Source: Atrichornis clamosus (lineage: Eukaryota; Chordata; Aves; Passeriformes; Menuridae). From it: 64,000 bases of DNA. Positions 47,051-60,300 of the stretch are shown here, piece after piece; positions within the stretch are counted from its first letter, which is position 1, and the number at the start of each line of letters is the position of its first letter. Under the pieces are notes generated by a model. The model saw nothing but the letters and a program-made list of their open reading frames with translations, had not been told where the DNA came from and did not search any database. Both the position numbers and the translations under genes were made by a program. Location: positions 124,001-188,000 of the forward strand of contig WBMZ01002679.1 of the NCBI GenBank assembly GCA_013400975.1, read 5' to 3'.

Positions 47051-50000
47051 TTACAGGGACATACTTGCAACTGTTTACCTTCTGTTAAGCTTGTTGCTAC
47101 TGAATTAATTTTGGAAACATGGTAATTTCATTCTGCTAAATCTAATGTATGCATGGGATGTGTTTTTAGAGCTTCAAATCATCTGAGAACACTTACTTTT
47201 CTTAATTTATCACCTGCTTTCTAAAAATCTTAATTTGTAGTTTTTCTACTGTGCAATCAAAAACTTATTATTGAAGAGGCTGTCACTCAAAACTTCCTTC
47301 TTCCCTCTTGTGATGTGCATGTTGGAAAATGAGTTCTCTGTCAAATGTGCTTGTGCAGTTCACTGGGACCAGTTCTGTTCCAGATCTGATCCTACTTTCA
47401 CAGCTGCAAAGCCTGAGAAACTCCTCTGAATATTCACTGCAAATTACGTGATCAGCTGTTACCCAGCCTCCTGTTAGCAAACCCAGAGTGCAAGAACTGT
47501 TGGGTGGATTTACAGGCTGCTAAATAGCCTCCTCTTAAAATCGCTGTGCTCTTAAAAAGTAGAGTCATGTAATGCAGGAGCAGAGCTGAGATGAGGATGC
47601 CCTGACTGAAGGCACTGAAAGGCCACTGTTATAGTTCCCTTTCATCAAACAGAGAGAACAGATCATTTGAGCTCTATAATCTGTTGCTGCTGATAGCTGA
47701 CCTAATTTCTGAGTGCAGAAATGGCTTAGTAGCAATCCCATCTCTTTGATAAAGGAAGTGAATAGAAGTGGTGCGTTGTTGAATGGCCTCTGCCAAGAAG
47801 GTCAGCAGGTTCTTAAGGGAAAACGTTTGATAGATGCTACTAAATGTACAAGGCTTCTGCCTATTGCTTATCGACGGATTCTAAAATGAAATTATTTTCT
47901 CTCAAGCTTGAAGGTCATTTCCAATACATGTCTTGGCACTAAACTCAGGATCACTTCAGATTAAATGCCAAGAGCAAAAATGAAAACTTTAAAATCTTCA
48001 TATGCTGCAGTTACAAAAAACAAGCCAATAAAGGAAGCACATTTAACGAGACTCACAAATGTCAGAATACGACTTCAGGACATATCTACATCCATGACTA
48101 AGACTTTACTCTGTGCATGCTCATATTGTACAGCTGATAGACAGAGAGGCAAAATGAACCTCACTGACATCCTTTATCTATTTAAAATAATTGCTTCCAA
48201 TACATTGCAGGGGAAAGCAAAGTGGATGTATAATTAGACATATCCCTTGGTGGAAAGTCAGTCTATAGGCTTGGATGTCTCTTTATTTTTAACATCCCCA
48301 ATGACATCTGGAGGTTATTCTAACCCCCAAAAGTAAGACAGCTCTGAACCAGCTTCAACAGGGCTGGGCCCTGAGGTTCAATTATCATGCCTGGTGTCAT
48401 GTCATAACTCATTAATTTTCAGAAATATAAATTTATAATGTGATACAGCAGGCATAAATATTTTTGGCATTTGATGGGGGGAGGGATTAGAACACAATCA
48501 GAACAGAGCTGTACTTGGAGTGGCCTTTTTGGACACATAGATGCGATGCCTGCTCATTAAGGGAGCAGCCAGCTGCTGGACGTGGGTGATTGCATTGCCT
48601 TGTGTCTCTGGGAGGTATTTTTCTCTGATTCTACAGGCTGTAAAAATAGCCCCCATGAGTCTGGGTTTGGGCTTCATGCTGCATTTGCACATTCCATTAG
48701 TGAAATAGGAAATTTGCTGTTACAGTACAGAAGGTAAAATAGGGTAGTGCATTTTGCTGTAATGTATTCACTTCCACAGCATGCCCTGCAAAGTTTTCAG
48801 TGGCTTTCTCTCTGTGTCTGTTCTACTGGTCCCTAAACATCCTGCCATCCTGCTACCAATTACAAGGAAACTGTAATATGCCGAATTTAATCTTACCATG
48901 TTGGATTTGGGAAATCCCAAGAGACCTTTGGAGATCCCCTTTAACTTGACTCTGTCCCTGATGCCTCCACAAAGATGTGGTCTCCTTTCCACCTGCTTCT
49001 GCAGCTCCCTGCGGATGCTCAGTGCCCTCAGCAGTAATGGGCATGGGACAGATGGCCTGAGGGACACCTGAGGGTCAGTCCAGTGCATGGCACCCAGGGG
49101 CCTGCACTCAGCCTCCCTGCCCCTTGTGCCTCTCGGGTGGTTCTCCTAGCAGAGAGCCTTTGGAGCTGCAGCATTCATGGGTCAGCTCACCTTCCTGTCA
49201 AATGAGACTGGTGACTTGGAAAGCCCTTATCGAGAGTGATAATGCATTCTGGAAGACGGATGGAGAAATTCTTGCTATGCATAATGCATGTTTCCCCCCA
49301 AGGACAAAGCTGAAAGTAGTTCTTGCAGGATGCCAATGATGGAGGTGAGATGGAAATTCCCACCTTGAATTCAGATCCGCGGTGCCATTTAGCAGCTGGA
49401 GTCTCCTGGAAGTGGGAAGGCTGGAGTTTCCCAGTGGATGCTAAGGTGAGTGCTGCCAGGATGGGGTTTTGAGGCAGGATGGCTGTAGTGCAGTGCCTCA
49501 GCTGGCTGTGTGACTGGATTCAACCCCCCTGGAACCTGCAGCCTTCTGTGGTGCTGTCAGCCTCTGAGGCCAGCTGCCCCTTGTGCAGCAGAGAGATGCC
49601 AGTGGCTCCACACCTGTGCTCCTGCACCAAAGCCACGAAGAACACAGTCTACAGACCCTGGGGACAGATCCCAGCTTCAGGTGACAGGGCTTGGTGGCTG
49701 GACTGAAGATATTTCATTAGAAAGGGTCTAAATCAATGCGGGAGCAATGGAGATTGGGAAAGGGTCATTAAAGCCATTAATGCTTGCTTTGGTGGCACTG
49801 GGAGGGCTGGTATGTACACAGACTCACTGTGGGGATGTGCAGGAGGCTGGCACCAGCACCTGAGGCTTGTGACGTGCCTTAGGGTCCATCGTGAATGCAG
49901 CCTTAAGTGCACTAAAAATACGCAGGGATGGAGCACTAATTCTGAGACCTTTTGGCAAATGTGCTCCTTCTTTCTGTTCAGTGGTGTGTCTCAGCCACAC

Positions 50001-50184
50001 ATGCTGGTGTTCAGTGGTTGTATCCAAGCTCTTCTCTGATTGACCAAAACCTACCTGCTTCTTGTAGGCAGAATTTGAAAAAGGGTCCCTTCAAGCAAAG
50101 AATCTCAGCGTAGGTGTTAATGTGTTCAAATACGTTCAGGACTACTTTCAACCACATAGAACAGGTTTGAATTTGTCCCCAGTG
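47050..50184. other. Intergenic DNA, no gene recognised
   Basis: Includes any 3' UTR of the preceding gene. An ATG-initiated 90-codon frame at 47965-48237 is Lys/Thr-rich and somewhat protein-like, but it has no recognised domain and no supporting splice or family evidence. The remaining frames look like chance. No repeat family is identified until the CR1 fragment at about 50185. Confidence 0.5.
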
Positions 50185-50298
50185 TGTGATATAGAGTGGC
50201 ACTTAGGGACATGGATTAGGAATTTGGTAGTGTTATGTTCTTGGCTGGAACTGATCTTCTGAAAGGTCTTTTTCATACTAAATGATTCTCTGTTTCTA
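50185..50298 (+). mobile_element. CR1 LINE 3'-end fragment
   Basis: The sequence follows the 3' end of avian CR1: a GTGGCACTTAGGGACATGG block, then a variant of TTGGACTAGATGATCTT, an AAGGTCTTTTTC block, and an ATGATTCTCTGTTTCTAT tail in place of the ATTCTRTG repeat. It is diverged, so an old insertion. CR1 copies are usually 5'-truncated. The left edge is uncertain and may reach back to about 50110. It points to a sauropsid, most likely avian, genome. Confidence 0.75.
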
Positions 50299-51269
50299 TA
50301 TAGAAAATGAAGGACTACACGTACCTTTGCTTTCTTGGTAAGATAATTGTCCAGAGCAGCTCTCCACCACCCTGAAAAACCTAGATCATCTTCTCTGGGT
50401 AACATTTATTGAGCTGACACTACAGACAGAAGATATTTTTTGCTATTAGGTGTCTTTAATCTCCCTTTGTGTGTGGGTTTTTGGACCAGAACAGATGCAT
50501 TTATACCACTGAACTGAACTGAAAAACCTTTGGCTGCAACACTTCGGTATATCCAAGATTTGCCCAAAACAGATTAACTGTGGCACATGTAACAGGTTAG
50601 CAGATGGTCAGCACAGTCTCTGGCATTATTCTGGGCTGGCAGTCCTGCCTGGCATGGATGCTTGTGCTGGTGATGGAATGGAGGAATGATGCACTAGCAT
50701 TTGATGCATGAGCCTGCAACCATGGCATTGCAGGGCTCTGCCAGCAGTGCTGGGAAAACAGCATTTTTAGATTGTTTTAGCACAAATGACCACAGAAACA
50801 GGCCTTCCTTGGGTCTGTGTTAGATACCTACAGCAACACAAAGTGTTTAGCAGTTACCTCTTGGTTCCCTGTCCCAGGATCAGAACTAATCCTGGCTGTG
50901 ACCCTTTTTGTGTGCTTTGCTCTGGGGCATTGCTTCTCCAGTGGCAGAGCCCCTCATCTTCCTCCCCTGTCCCTGGCTGAGCACTTGCTCTGCTGCCATG
51001 TGGTTCTGGCAACATGGGCTGTTCCCTGGGTGTAAATATTCAAACCTCAGGACCCCTCCCAGGAGCATATACATTAAATGTGGCACAGAAGGCTTTCAGC
51101 ATCGGTAAAGAAGGGAAGGTAAGAAGCTGCAGGTGAGCTTTGAACTGCTGGGTTTACACTGCAGCAGGGAAGATCATAAGCAGATGTCTGTAAAAACTTC
51201 CTAGTGAGCGGGACAGTACTTGAGTAGTCTGAGGAGGTGGTTAAGGACAGATGAGACACAGCTCACAGG

Positions 51270-51358
51270 CAGAGGTTCAGCTGATCCTGCCTGGGGCAAG
51301 AAAATGTATGAGCTGGACCTGCGAGGTGCCTCCCAGCCCGATTTCTGTGATTCTGTGG
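51270..51358 (+). mobile_element. CR1 LINE 3'-end fragment
   Basis: A CTGATCCTGCCTGGGGCA block is followed by GAGCTGGACCTGCGAGGTGCC and a terminal GATTTCTGTGATTCTGTG, matching the CR1 3' end and its octamer repeat. It is from a different subfamily than the copy 1 kb upstream, as the body differs. It is diverged and 5'-truncated; the left boundary is approximate. Both copies lie in the same orientation. Confidence 0.7.
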
Positions 51359-54300
51359 GTCTGTCCTTCAGGCTCACACGGCACTGCTGGTGCTCTCAGC
51401 TGGTCTGATGGCTCTCAGCCCTCCTGGGCCCCTCACTGTGCTCAGCACCAGAGCGCCTGGGAGCTGCATGGCACGCTCAGCCCGAGGGGTCTGCCTGCGT
51501 CAGAGGTGCCTTATAAGAGTAAACCAGGAGGAATTTTCCGTACAAATAACGTGCCCAGGACTGAGCAGCCTGGTGGCCCTGCGTCCCTCAGCACGGGGTA
51601 AATAGCTGGCCTTGCAGTGCTCGTGCAGCAGGGCCAGCTGAGGGGTTACCAGTGCGCTGGGGGCTTGCAGTCGCCAGCTCACCCGAAAGGCAGTGTTTGA
51701 GGACAGCAGGTGGGATGGCATTTCTCTCATCCCACACCCAGAGAGGTACAAGCAGAGCACAATGAGATGCAGCACCTTTTTCAGAAAAACTGCAGGAGCC
51801 ACGGAGGGGCAGCCACTCTTTGTGCTCGGTCACCAGGATGAACAACTCCACTGAGGTGTCAGCTTTTGTCCCCGGAGTGGTTTGCCAGCCTGTGAACGGA
51901 ACCGCTGATTTACTCCCACGCAAGTGTACGACTTTCTATGCCACAAAGTGTCAATAAGCACTAATTAGCCCAGTTCATGTGCAGTCACTTTAGTCTGATG
52001 CCAAGGCCCGTTTCCTTTGTCTTTTATAAATCCTGCTCGTGTCGCCAGGACTCCAAGTCAGCGCACTTGGCATCCTGCCACAGTCCCATCGAAATGGAGG
52101 TTTACTCCAAGCTCTGCTGTTGCCTGCTATATGGAGTTAGTAATTCCCCTTGTATCACCCCAGGTTAGAAAGCCTTTTTGCTTGTCTTCATAACTCCTAT
52201 TGCAATAGAAATACACATGTTCCCTGTCCTCACCATGGTGGAAAGAGGAGTTGTATTGGGTTATTGAGAAATGCTGCACACGTGGTTGGGTTGTACTGAA
52301 AGAAAACTCTTTCAGGGCTGCTTGGATCCCTGACTTTGATTCATCATTGCTATGCTGGAGAAAAGGCTTGTATGGAATCCAAAATCTGGTTTCAGGTAGT
52401 TTCCAAACAGTCAGATTTGTGGCTTGGGTCAGGAATGCTGTTTGGTTCTTTGCTCTTTTTCTGGTGTCTGTTTTTGTGGACTTTAAGTTGCACATGTACT
52501 TTTTTTTTCGCTTGGTCATCAGCATTGCCAGAAGTAAAATAGTTTTTGATAAAAACACTGATTTGAGGCAGTGTGCTAAGACCAATGTCAAGCTGTTGCT
52601 GGCACCTAGATTCAATTTTACCTTCTATGAAATACAGATTTCATAAAATGCTCCATGACTTTTCTGAGCTGTTTCAATTATCTTAAATCAGTTTTGAAAA
52701 AATATTTCATCATCTTCAACCAGTCAATTTTCTTGTCTTTTTGACCTTTAAATTCAATCTGTTGTATCCAAATTAGTTGGCAAAGAACAAAAATACAATA
52801 CTGGCAAATTAGCTGCCTTATAGAAGCAGTGGGCAATATTCCTGCTTGCATTACGAATCTGGAGCAAATTTAGTGGCTTTATGCCAGATCTGAACAGAAA
52901 GCAAAAGGGGTCTGTTTATTTTGATGCCAAATTATATAAAAATGCTTTACAAATTGTGTCCTTGCAAGAGCATCACTCTTTCTCCAGACACAAATATTTA
53001 CATGATGACTATATAGCAGAGAAACTGTGGCACTAAACTTTCAGGCATTTGTACCGAAACAGCTACATAACATGGTTTTATTCTAAAAGATGCTTCCCCT
53101 GTAAGTCTTTGCACCTCATTGTTTTTTATGGCCAACTTGTCATTTTTGTAGATGGTTATAAATGTGACCAGAATGTATCTACAAGGACACAGTAATTAAA
53201 TATATAATTAATTTTAGCACTATGCAGTTTAAAGTTCTGTTCAAGCTGTAGGTGATGTGATATTACATTTCAATGCTGCTTTCATTAAAGATATTACAAG
53301 GAAAAAAAAAATCACTGAAAAGCCTCTGGCTACCTATTGGGAGAGGGGGTGTGGATTTTATTGTCCATCTAATTACTTGGCTGAAGACTCTGAGATTTAA
53401 AATTCCATTTCCCACCCCAGTAGGGATGTTAGAAATTGTTTTCTGGCCCAAATCCAAAACAAAGAGTGAGTTTCTACATACCAACATGCCCCTGCTGCTA
53501 CAGCTGAATGTACTTGCTGGTTTGTCCTGAAAATATGGTACAGTGTTGCTTTTGTGTCTGCTCCACAGGCAGGTGATGTGACAGAGTACCTGAGCAACGT
53601 AATGAGTGATGTTTGCCAGGCCTCAGAGCCTCTGCCAGGGAACCCTGCTAGGTGCAGACTGGTGGCCTGAGGGTCTCTAAATTCCACCAGGCCATTGCTG
53701 CCCTTTTATGGTCAGTGGGAGCCAAAACACCAAAATCCTCTGGAAAAGCGCCGTAAGAACTGATGGCAAATGCACATTGCAGGGGAAGTCCCTTAAGGGC
53801 TATTGAGAGAAAAGTTTGCCCTATTTTAAATTAAATGTATTAATTGTCTGTGCAATTTTGAGCTTGAAGACAAAATGGTAATGTGGGAAATGGCAGTGCC
53901 ATCCGTGTGAGTGTTGTATGGGCAGCTCGGAACTTCTCCAGCTCCCTCCGTGGACCAGATACTGCACCCACGTGGGGAAACCTGCTGGGAGCAATGCTGC
54001 ACCTACCCTGGGGCAACTTGAGTTCAGGGCAAGGCTCACATCTCCTGTCTCACTGTCCAGACAAATCCGTGGGATTTGCTAGGTAGTGCAGCACAAAGCT
54101 CCCAGAAATGCAAAGCTTGTTTAGTTTGCCTTTTGCCTGTGTGTGGTGCAGGCATTGCAGTGGTGATGTGGTCAGTTAAATTGTTGGGACCTGGACGCCC
54201 CGCCATGAGGGTGCAGCTACCCTGCTGATTTATAAAGAAGCAAAAAACCAGTGAACTAGACAACAAGGGATGAGACAATAAGTATTTCACATTTTCCCTG

Positions 54301-57300
54301 CAAAGAAGAGTGATTTATTGAACATTCAAGGCTCTTAATCAACTATATAAAACAATCACTCCTTCTCCCCCTCTCTCTCTTTTAATAAGGTTTCTAGAGC
54401 AAAGCAAAGGTGTGAAGTTGGTCTGGCTCTTCTCAGAGGATTAAGGCAAATTGTATAAGTTATTTTTAAATCAATCTTTCCAGATAGGTCCTAAATCATG
54501 TCATCAATCTATTTGCTTCCACAGGCAGAGTCCTTAACATGCAGCTGCCTTGCACAATAAGCCAGGGAGATGCTCAGTTGCATTCAAGGGAAATAAATTT
54601 AATTATAAACACATCATAGAGTCAAACATTTCCTGAATTTGGAATTCAATGTCTTGTCAGGCTTCCAGCAGAGAACACCATCAAACTTTTATAGGGAAGT
54701 AGACTCTGTCCTGAATTTATATGTACTGGCAAGCACCTTAACCAGAAAACTATTTCCTCTTTTTTTATTTTTAACATTTTTAAACTTAAGGTTATTTTTG
54801 TCTTCAGTAGAATTACCCACGGTGTTAGATAAAGCCAAGAGTGGAGTTATTAGAATGTGTCAGAAAAGAAGGAAATACAAAAACCTACCTGGTCCACATG
54901 GCCACAGCATCACACTCAAAATACTGAAGGCTGCAGAGGGACTGGAGGTGTGCAGAGGTGCAGCAAACCATTCACAGCCCATGCGTGTGGCCAGAAATCC
55001 AATATCTTACTGTAGTTAAAACCTGGCGGCTCCTTTTGGTGCCGATTGTTACTCGGCGGTTCTCCCACGGACCTGAAGTGTGGGGCTGGTCCCACTGGGG
55101 TCTCTGGGGCTGGGGAAGCTGAGGGACAGCGGGAGCAGAGTCACCCAGCAAACCGTGACCTGGAGGGCAAAGAGGGACGAGCGCCCTGCTGAGAGGGCGC
55201 CAGGTTCTCCCAGGGGTGCAGAAGCCAAGCCCTGGGTGACCACCGCAGGGTTGGAGCTCCCCATCTCCCACACAGCCCCTGCAGGCCAGCAGAGCCCTGC
55301 TGATGCTGACTGAGCACAGCACAGGGCATCTGGATTTATTAGAACACGAATAATTCTGTTCTCCTCTTTTATTTACTTGTTCCTGTAACTCAGTGTTGCC
55401 TCCTCAGCCTCCAGTTCTTTCTGGATTGCTTGAAAAGGAATGATTGGCAGAGTTTTTTACTGCGTGGTTTGTTTTTTGTTTAGCATTACTCCAGGTTATA
55501 CTAAATATTCCATGATTTATAATGGAATATTATGTAATAGATGTTTTCAAGGAATTTCATGCTTTGGAAATTTTGTGAAAAAGGGCATAAAAAAAAAATC
55601 TTGAAATCCCTGAAGCACCTCTTCCAACATTTTTCTCACAATGTTTCAGTTAGGGAAATGTGAAGTTATTATTCTTTAAAGAATTAACAAAAATGTTTTC
55701 ATTGTTCCTCCGGTGAGAGTCCAGGCAGCAGGCAGCCAAGGTGAGAGGCAGCACAGCTCCAAGGTGCTCAAAAAGGCTGAGCAGTGGGGTTTAATGTTCT
55801 CAAAACAAGGCAGCTGTATTAGTATATTATGTATCATAAATCTGTAATGCCAGAAAACTGTTCTGTTAATAGCTTCATTTAGTTCAGAATAAATTTTTAA
55901 TCTTCACTTTTTGCAGGCTTATTATTATTAAGGCCAGTTTCACACTAGTTGGGGAGTTTCATGCCAGCTTTAACCCCACTTGGGGAGATTACACATATTT
56001 ATTCACGTGGCAGTTTTCCAGTGACCTGCCAGCTCCCACCTACCGATTTAGCTTCTCCTGTCTCCCATGGTTTGCATTTAACTTGTTGTTTCTGATGTTA
56101 CAATGACAAATGAGTTTGATTTACAACCAAGCCGAAGTTGTGCTGGTCTCAAGGGCTTGTGGTTGCTTCCACACTGCCCCTTTTTTGGTGCCTGTGTGGG
56201 ATGTATCAGTGTGGGTTTGTATTTTCTTTTCCTAAGCTGTTGCGCACCTCTGTCTTGTGGAATTTCGTCAGCCACTGAGACACAGCAATTCTGAGCTGAG
56301 GAACAAGAGATCCAACATTTTCCTCCTGCCAGGGAGATGCTCTGAAGCGGATGCTGGAGGACAGGAAGGGTTGGCTGTGGGGCGCAGCCCCCAGTCCCGG
56401 GGCAGTGGAGAGGTGCCAGGTCACTGCTGATGAGCTGCCTCCTGCTGCACACCCGTGGGAGGGTGGCAGCTCCCCTAAATCAACCCCACTGTGCCTGCAG
56501 CTCCTCTGCTGCCACAGCAGCCGAGAGGGGCTGTGAAGTGATGAAAACAAGCAAGCCCAGAAGCCCAGGGGCAAAGCTCAGGGGAGGAAAAGGCCACATT
56601 TTGTCCCGTCTGTAATACCTGCTACATGACTTTCCTTACAGCCTACCAAATCTTATCTTTTCATATTACATTTTAACTTAGGTTGTGACTGCTTTTTCTA
56701 AGTGCTCTTTAAATATGCTTATAATGGAGGGGAAGGGTAGGAAATAGAGGTAATTACCTGTTCCACCCCCCACTGCAACCCCGTGCATCATCTGGAAAAA
56801 TCCCAGTTTAGGTTAGAGGCAAGGAGAGCCCAAGCACTGCTTGTTGGCTTTCCTGAATATGTAGCATCAGTCAGGTATAATTATTTACCCTGATATCTTC
56901 TAATGCTTACCTGGGGTGGTGGCAGGGCAGGTGTAGGAGACCAGGATCCCACCTGTGTGTGCTTCCCACCCCGTGGAGGAGGGACACCCCTGGTCCCTGA
57001 GCTGCGTCAGGAGCCATCGCTTTTAGATGACATCTTTATCTGTGTGGGATTTGCCTCTGTCTCTGGGAACCTGGGACACCTTGCCAGCAAATTCACCTGC
57101 TTCCAATTCCTACTGGGTTTTTTACACAATTCTATCTTCCCAAGAAGTCTTAAGTTTTCACTGATGAAGCACTGAGCAATATTCATGATACCTTTGACTT
57201 TGGAAATTTTTTTGTTACTCAGATTGTAGAATTTTTTGTATTTACAAGAAACGAGACACTATTAAGGAAGAATAGGTGCTAAACTAGGTCCTATTAGTGA

Positions 57301-60300
57301 AAAATAGTTGCCAAGTGTTTCGGTGATGGTCTAAAAGTGTTTTCAAGGGCATCTCGATACAACAATGATTAAATCTGTGGAAATATTTTCTACAACTAAT
57401 TTTTCTAACTTCAATTAATACAGAATATTTTTCCTAACTCCACATGATGCCTTCATTGTTATAAGTTCATAAAGCTAAAGAGAGCATCTATCAAGGGAAA
57501 GATGTCAGTGTTGCCTGTGATTAAACTCTTTATGATCTGTTTGTCTTGAAATGAGCAAGGATGAGCAGGTTCTGCCAGGGATGGCCAGATATTGTCTGAC
57601 ACTGTAGAAGCAAATGACCATGACTGCTTAGGAACACAAATAGTTGAAGTTGGCCCAGAAACTGGACACTGACCACTGCTGCAGGCCACCTTGTCCCACA
57701 GAAGATGTGACCTGTGATGTATCCTCATGCAGCATCCAGTAATCTGAGGGGAGAAAAGCTGAATTATCACAAAGGATTTCAGTCTGACTGACATACAGAG
57801 GTCTCAGGTTGTCGGTGTTAAAACGCCTTTGAAATATTTTATAATTATAGATGACAATCTCCTAACTCAAGAAGTGTTGCGTTTGGCACAGGAGAAATGT
57901 GTGTTTGACCTTCTCCTGATAGGGAAAGATACGTTTCTAAGAACTGAAAATGAATTATTTTCCTGGGTACAATTAATTCTGGCTGGACTGTGAGACCATC
58001 TACACTTGCCTTTTTGATGGAGGGCAGCTTGGTAACAGTAGGTGCTGCAGGGTAGTAGATGAAATGTAATAAAATTTGGAGGAAACTGAAGCTACTTCAT
58101 GCTGGAAAAATAAAAGCAAAAAAACCCAGGGCTTTTTCTGGAGTAAGGAAAATTAACTCTGGGACCAATTTGCAGAGGACTTGTGGCCAAGTCATTACTA
58201 CAGGAAATTTTCCCAAACACAAACAGATTTGTCTCTCTGAAATCTATGCTCTGGATCCCACAGCAACAGGACTTGTGGCAAAATCTTCTTTAGACTCAAA
58301 TTACATTAAAGGAGAAGCAAGAGCTGTAACAGAGGGGAGAATGTTTTCCTGATGCTCCTTTGCACCCATGCAGTCCCTGAGATGATCTGTTCCCCTCTCA
58401 GTGCTGGGCTTATTTGGAGTGACAGGTTTTCATTACAGCTTTGTCTTTATGGGTGTTGGGTGCCTCGGAGACCTGTTTTGTGCTGGTTGGGTGTAATCTG
58501 GCAGTGCCCAGAGGCCAAACTGACACCTGTCCCCTCTTTTTGGACCACCCAGAGCCAAGGGAAACCCCTTTAGGTCCCAGGTGTGGTGCCTGGGGTTGCA
58601 ATGTGTGCCTGGAGCAGGTACAGCACCTGGGACAGACAAGCTTGGCTTTAAGGCTTCATTTTCAAAGTAACTTCTCAGAGTCACCTTACAGAGCTCAGGG
58701 GAAGGTGCAGCTTTCCAGACCCCAGCACTTGCTTGGGGGCAATCTTTGGGGTGAGATTTCAACTTTATGTGTTTAGGAACACTGGGGGTCAGAGCAGCTG
58801 ATCAAGGTTTAATTGGCTCCAAGTGACAAATGTTCCAGTTTCAGTGACATTGCATTTGGTTGCAGCAGCAAAATTTTGACCCCTGACTTGGAGGAAAGTG
58901 GGAGAGTTTTTGCCACAAGATTACTTGGCTAATACACCAAACTGTGGGGTGTATTGTTATGTATTTGCTTGTGCTGTAATTACTGCTCAGTACTCTGCCC
59001 TGCAGTACTTGGAGAAGCAGCACCAGTAAGTGTCTTTAATGGTAACTGCTGCCTCAAAAAGGAGCTCTTCAGGTGCACAGACAGACCCGATCTTTTCAGT
59101 GTGTTTAGCAGAAAACTGTGCCACGGAGAAAACCCAAGGAGAGAAAGCCATGAAGCCAGGGAATGGGCTCTGGTGGAGGTGAAAATGGAAAAATGGATTT
59201 TCAAATGGTACCAGGCTGTTCCCTGCCCTTAGAGGAGTTAGCAGGGGTGATGGCACACACACGGTGCTTCTTCTGGTAGGCAGACATGAAGGCAATGTTA
59301 TTTTACTCTGCAACCCCACTGGCGGGTTAATCAGTGTGGTGGGGCTCCCAGTATGTCAGGATGGAGAGCAGGAAGAGCAGGACCCTGACTTGCTCCAGTC
59401 GGGTTAGATAAGTCCCTCTGTGACAGGTGTCAGGCTGTGCCTTACAGGGCCCAAGGAAAGCACCAACAGCTCTTCTGAAGTCAGAGGCAGCAAAGCCCGT
59501 GGAATCATCACACACTTGGTTACAGCCACACTCCTGGAGCCAGTCACACGGCTGCACACTGAGTCATCTGCAGAAAACTGCCTGGCCAGGCTGGACAGAG
59601 AGAAGGAGGGGTATAATTGTGCCTAAAAGGCTTCCCTCCATGCAAATAGTCACCAGCAAACACTTGTTTTTTAGCAAGAATGAAGTGCAATCTATTCACA
59701 TTCTTCTGCATTGAATTAACATGACAGATTAGCTCACAGCAATGGATCATTGTGGGGGAAGATGTCTGGAATAGCTTGCTGGGAGCAAAGTTCTCTGAAA
59801 GTCCTGCAAAAGGCCGTCCTTTGACTAGTAAAAGGCCATCTTTTGACTGGTTTTGAGTGGGGTCCTCTTTGTCCATGACATTTTAGCCTAAAGACATCAT
59901 GCATCGTTAAATCCTCCTCCTCCTCCATGCTCCATCCTGGAAGTCTCATGGCAAGAGAAGAGATGTAAATCAACTCCTACCCTCCCTGCAATGCATAATA
60001 TGCTTATCCCTCTGCTTGCTAAGCCCCTGAGTAGTCTGGGAAGTGGCGTGTGTCAAGGAAATGACGCTTCTGAGCTGTAACCAAGCAGTGCTGGTTTCGG
60101 AGCAGGGCTTTGCCCTGAGATGATTCCCGGTGGTGCGGCAGCGACGGAGAATTATCTGCAAGGCAGTAATTTGCCACCTGATGGAGGCTATAATTAAGCA
60201 CAGCACCCGCATGTAGAGCCTGCTGCAAGAGACTTCTGAAAATACCTTCCAACAAAGGGTTCCCATCCATGAGGCAGGAGCTCTCTCCTGTGCCCCCCTT

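Noticed and set aside
48890..48970. Possible CR1 antisense segment (AGAGACCTTTGGAGATCCCC)
   Set aside because: A short resemblance to the reverse CR1 consensus without the neighbouring blocks or the terminal octamers.
52127..52615. A 162-codon minus-strand frame
   Set aside because: No family resemblance and no convincing splice sites; low-complexity basic and Ser/Thr content fits non-coding AT-rich DNA.
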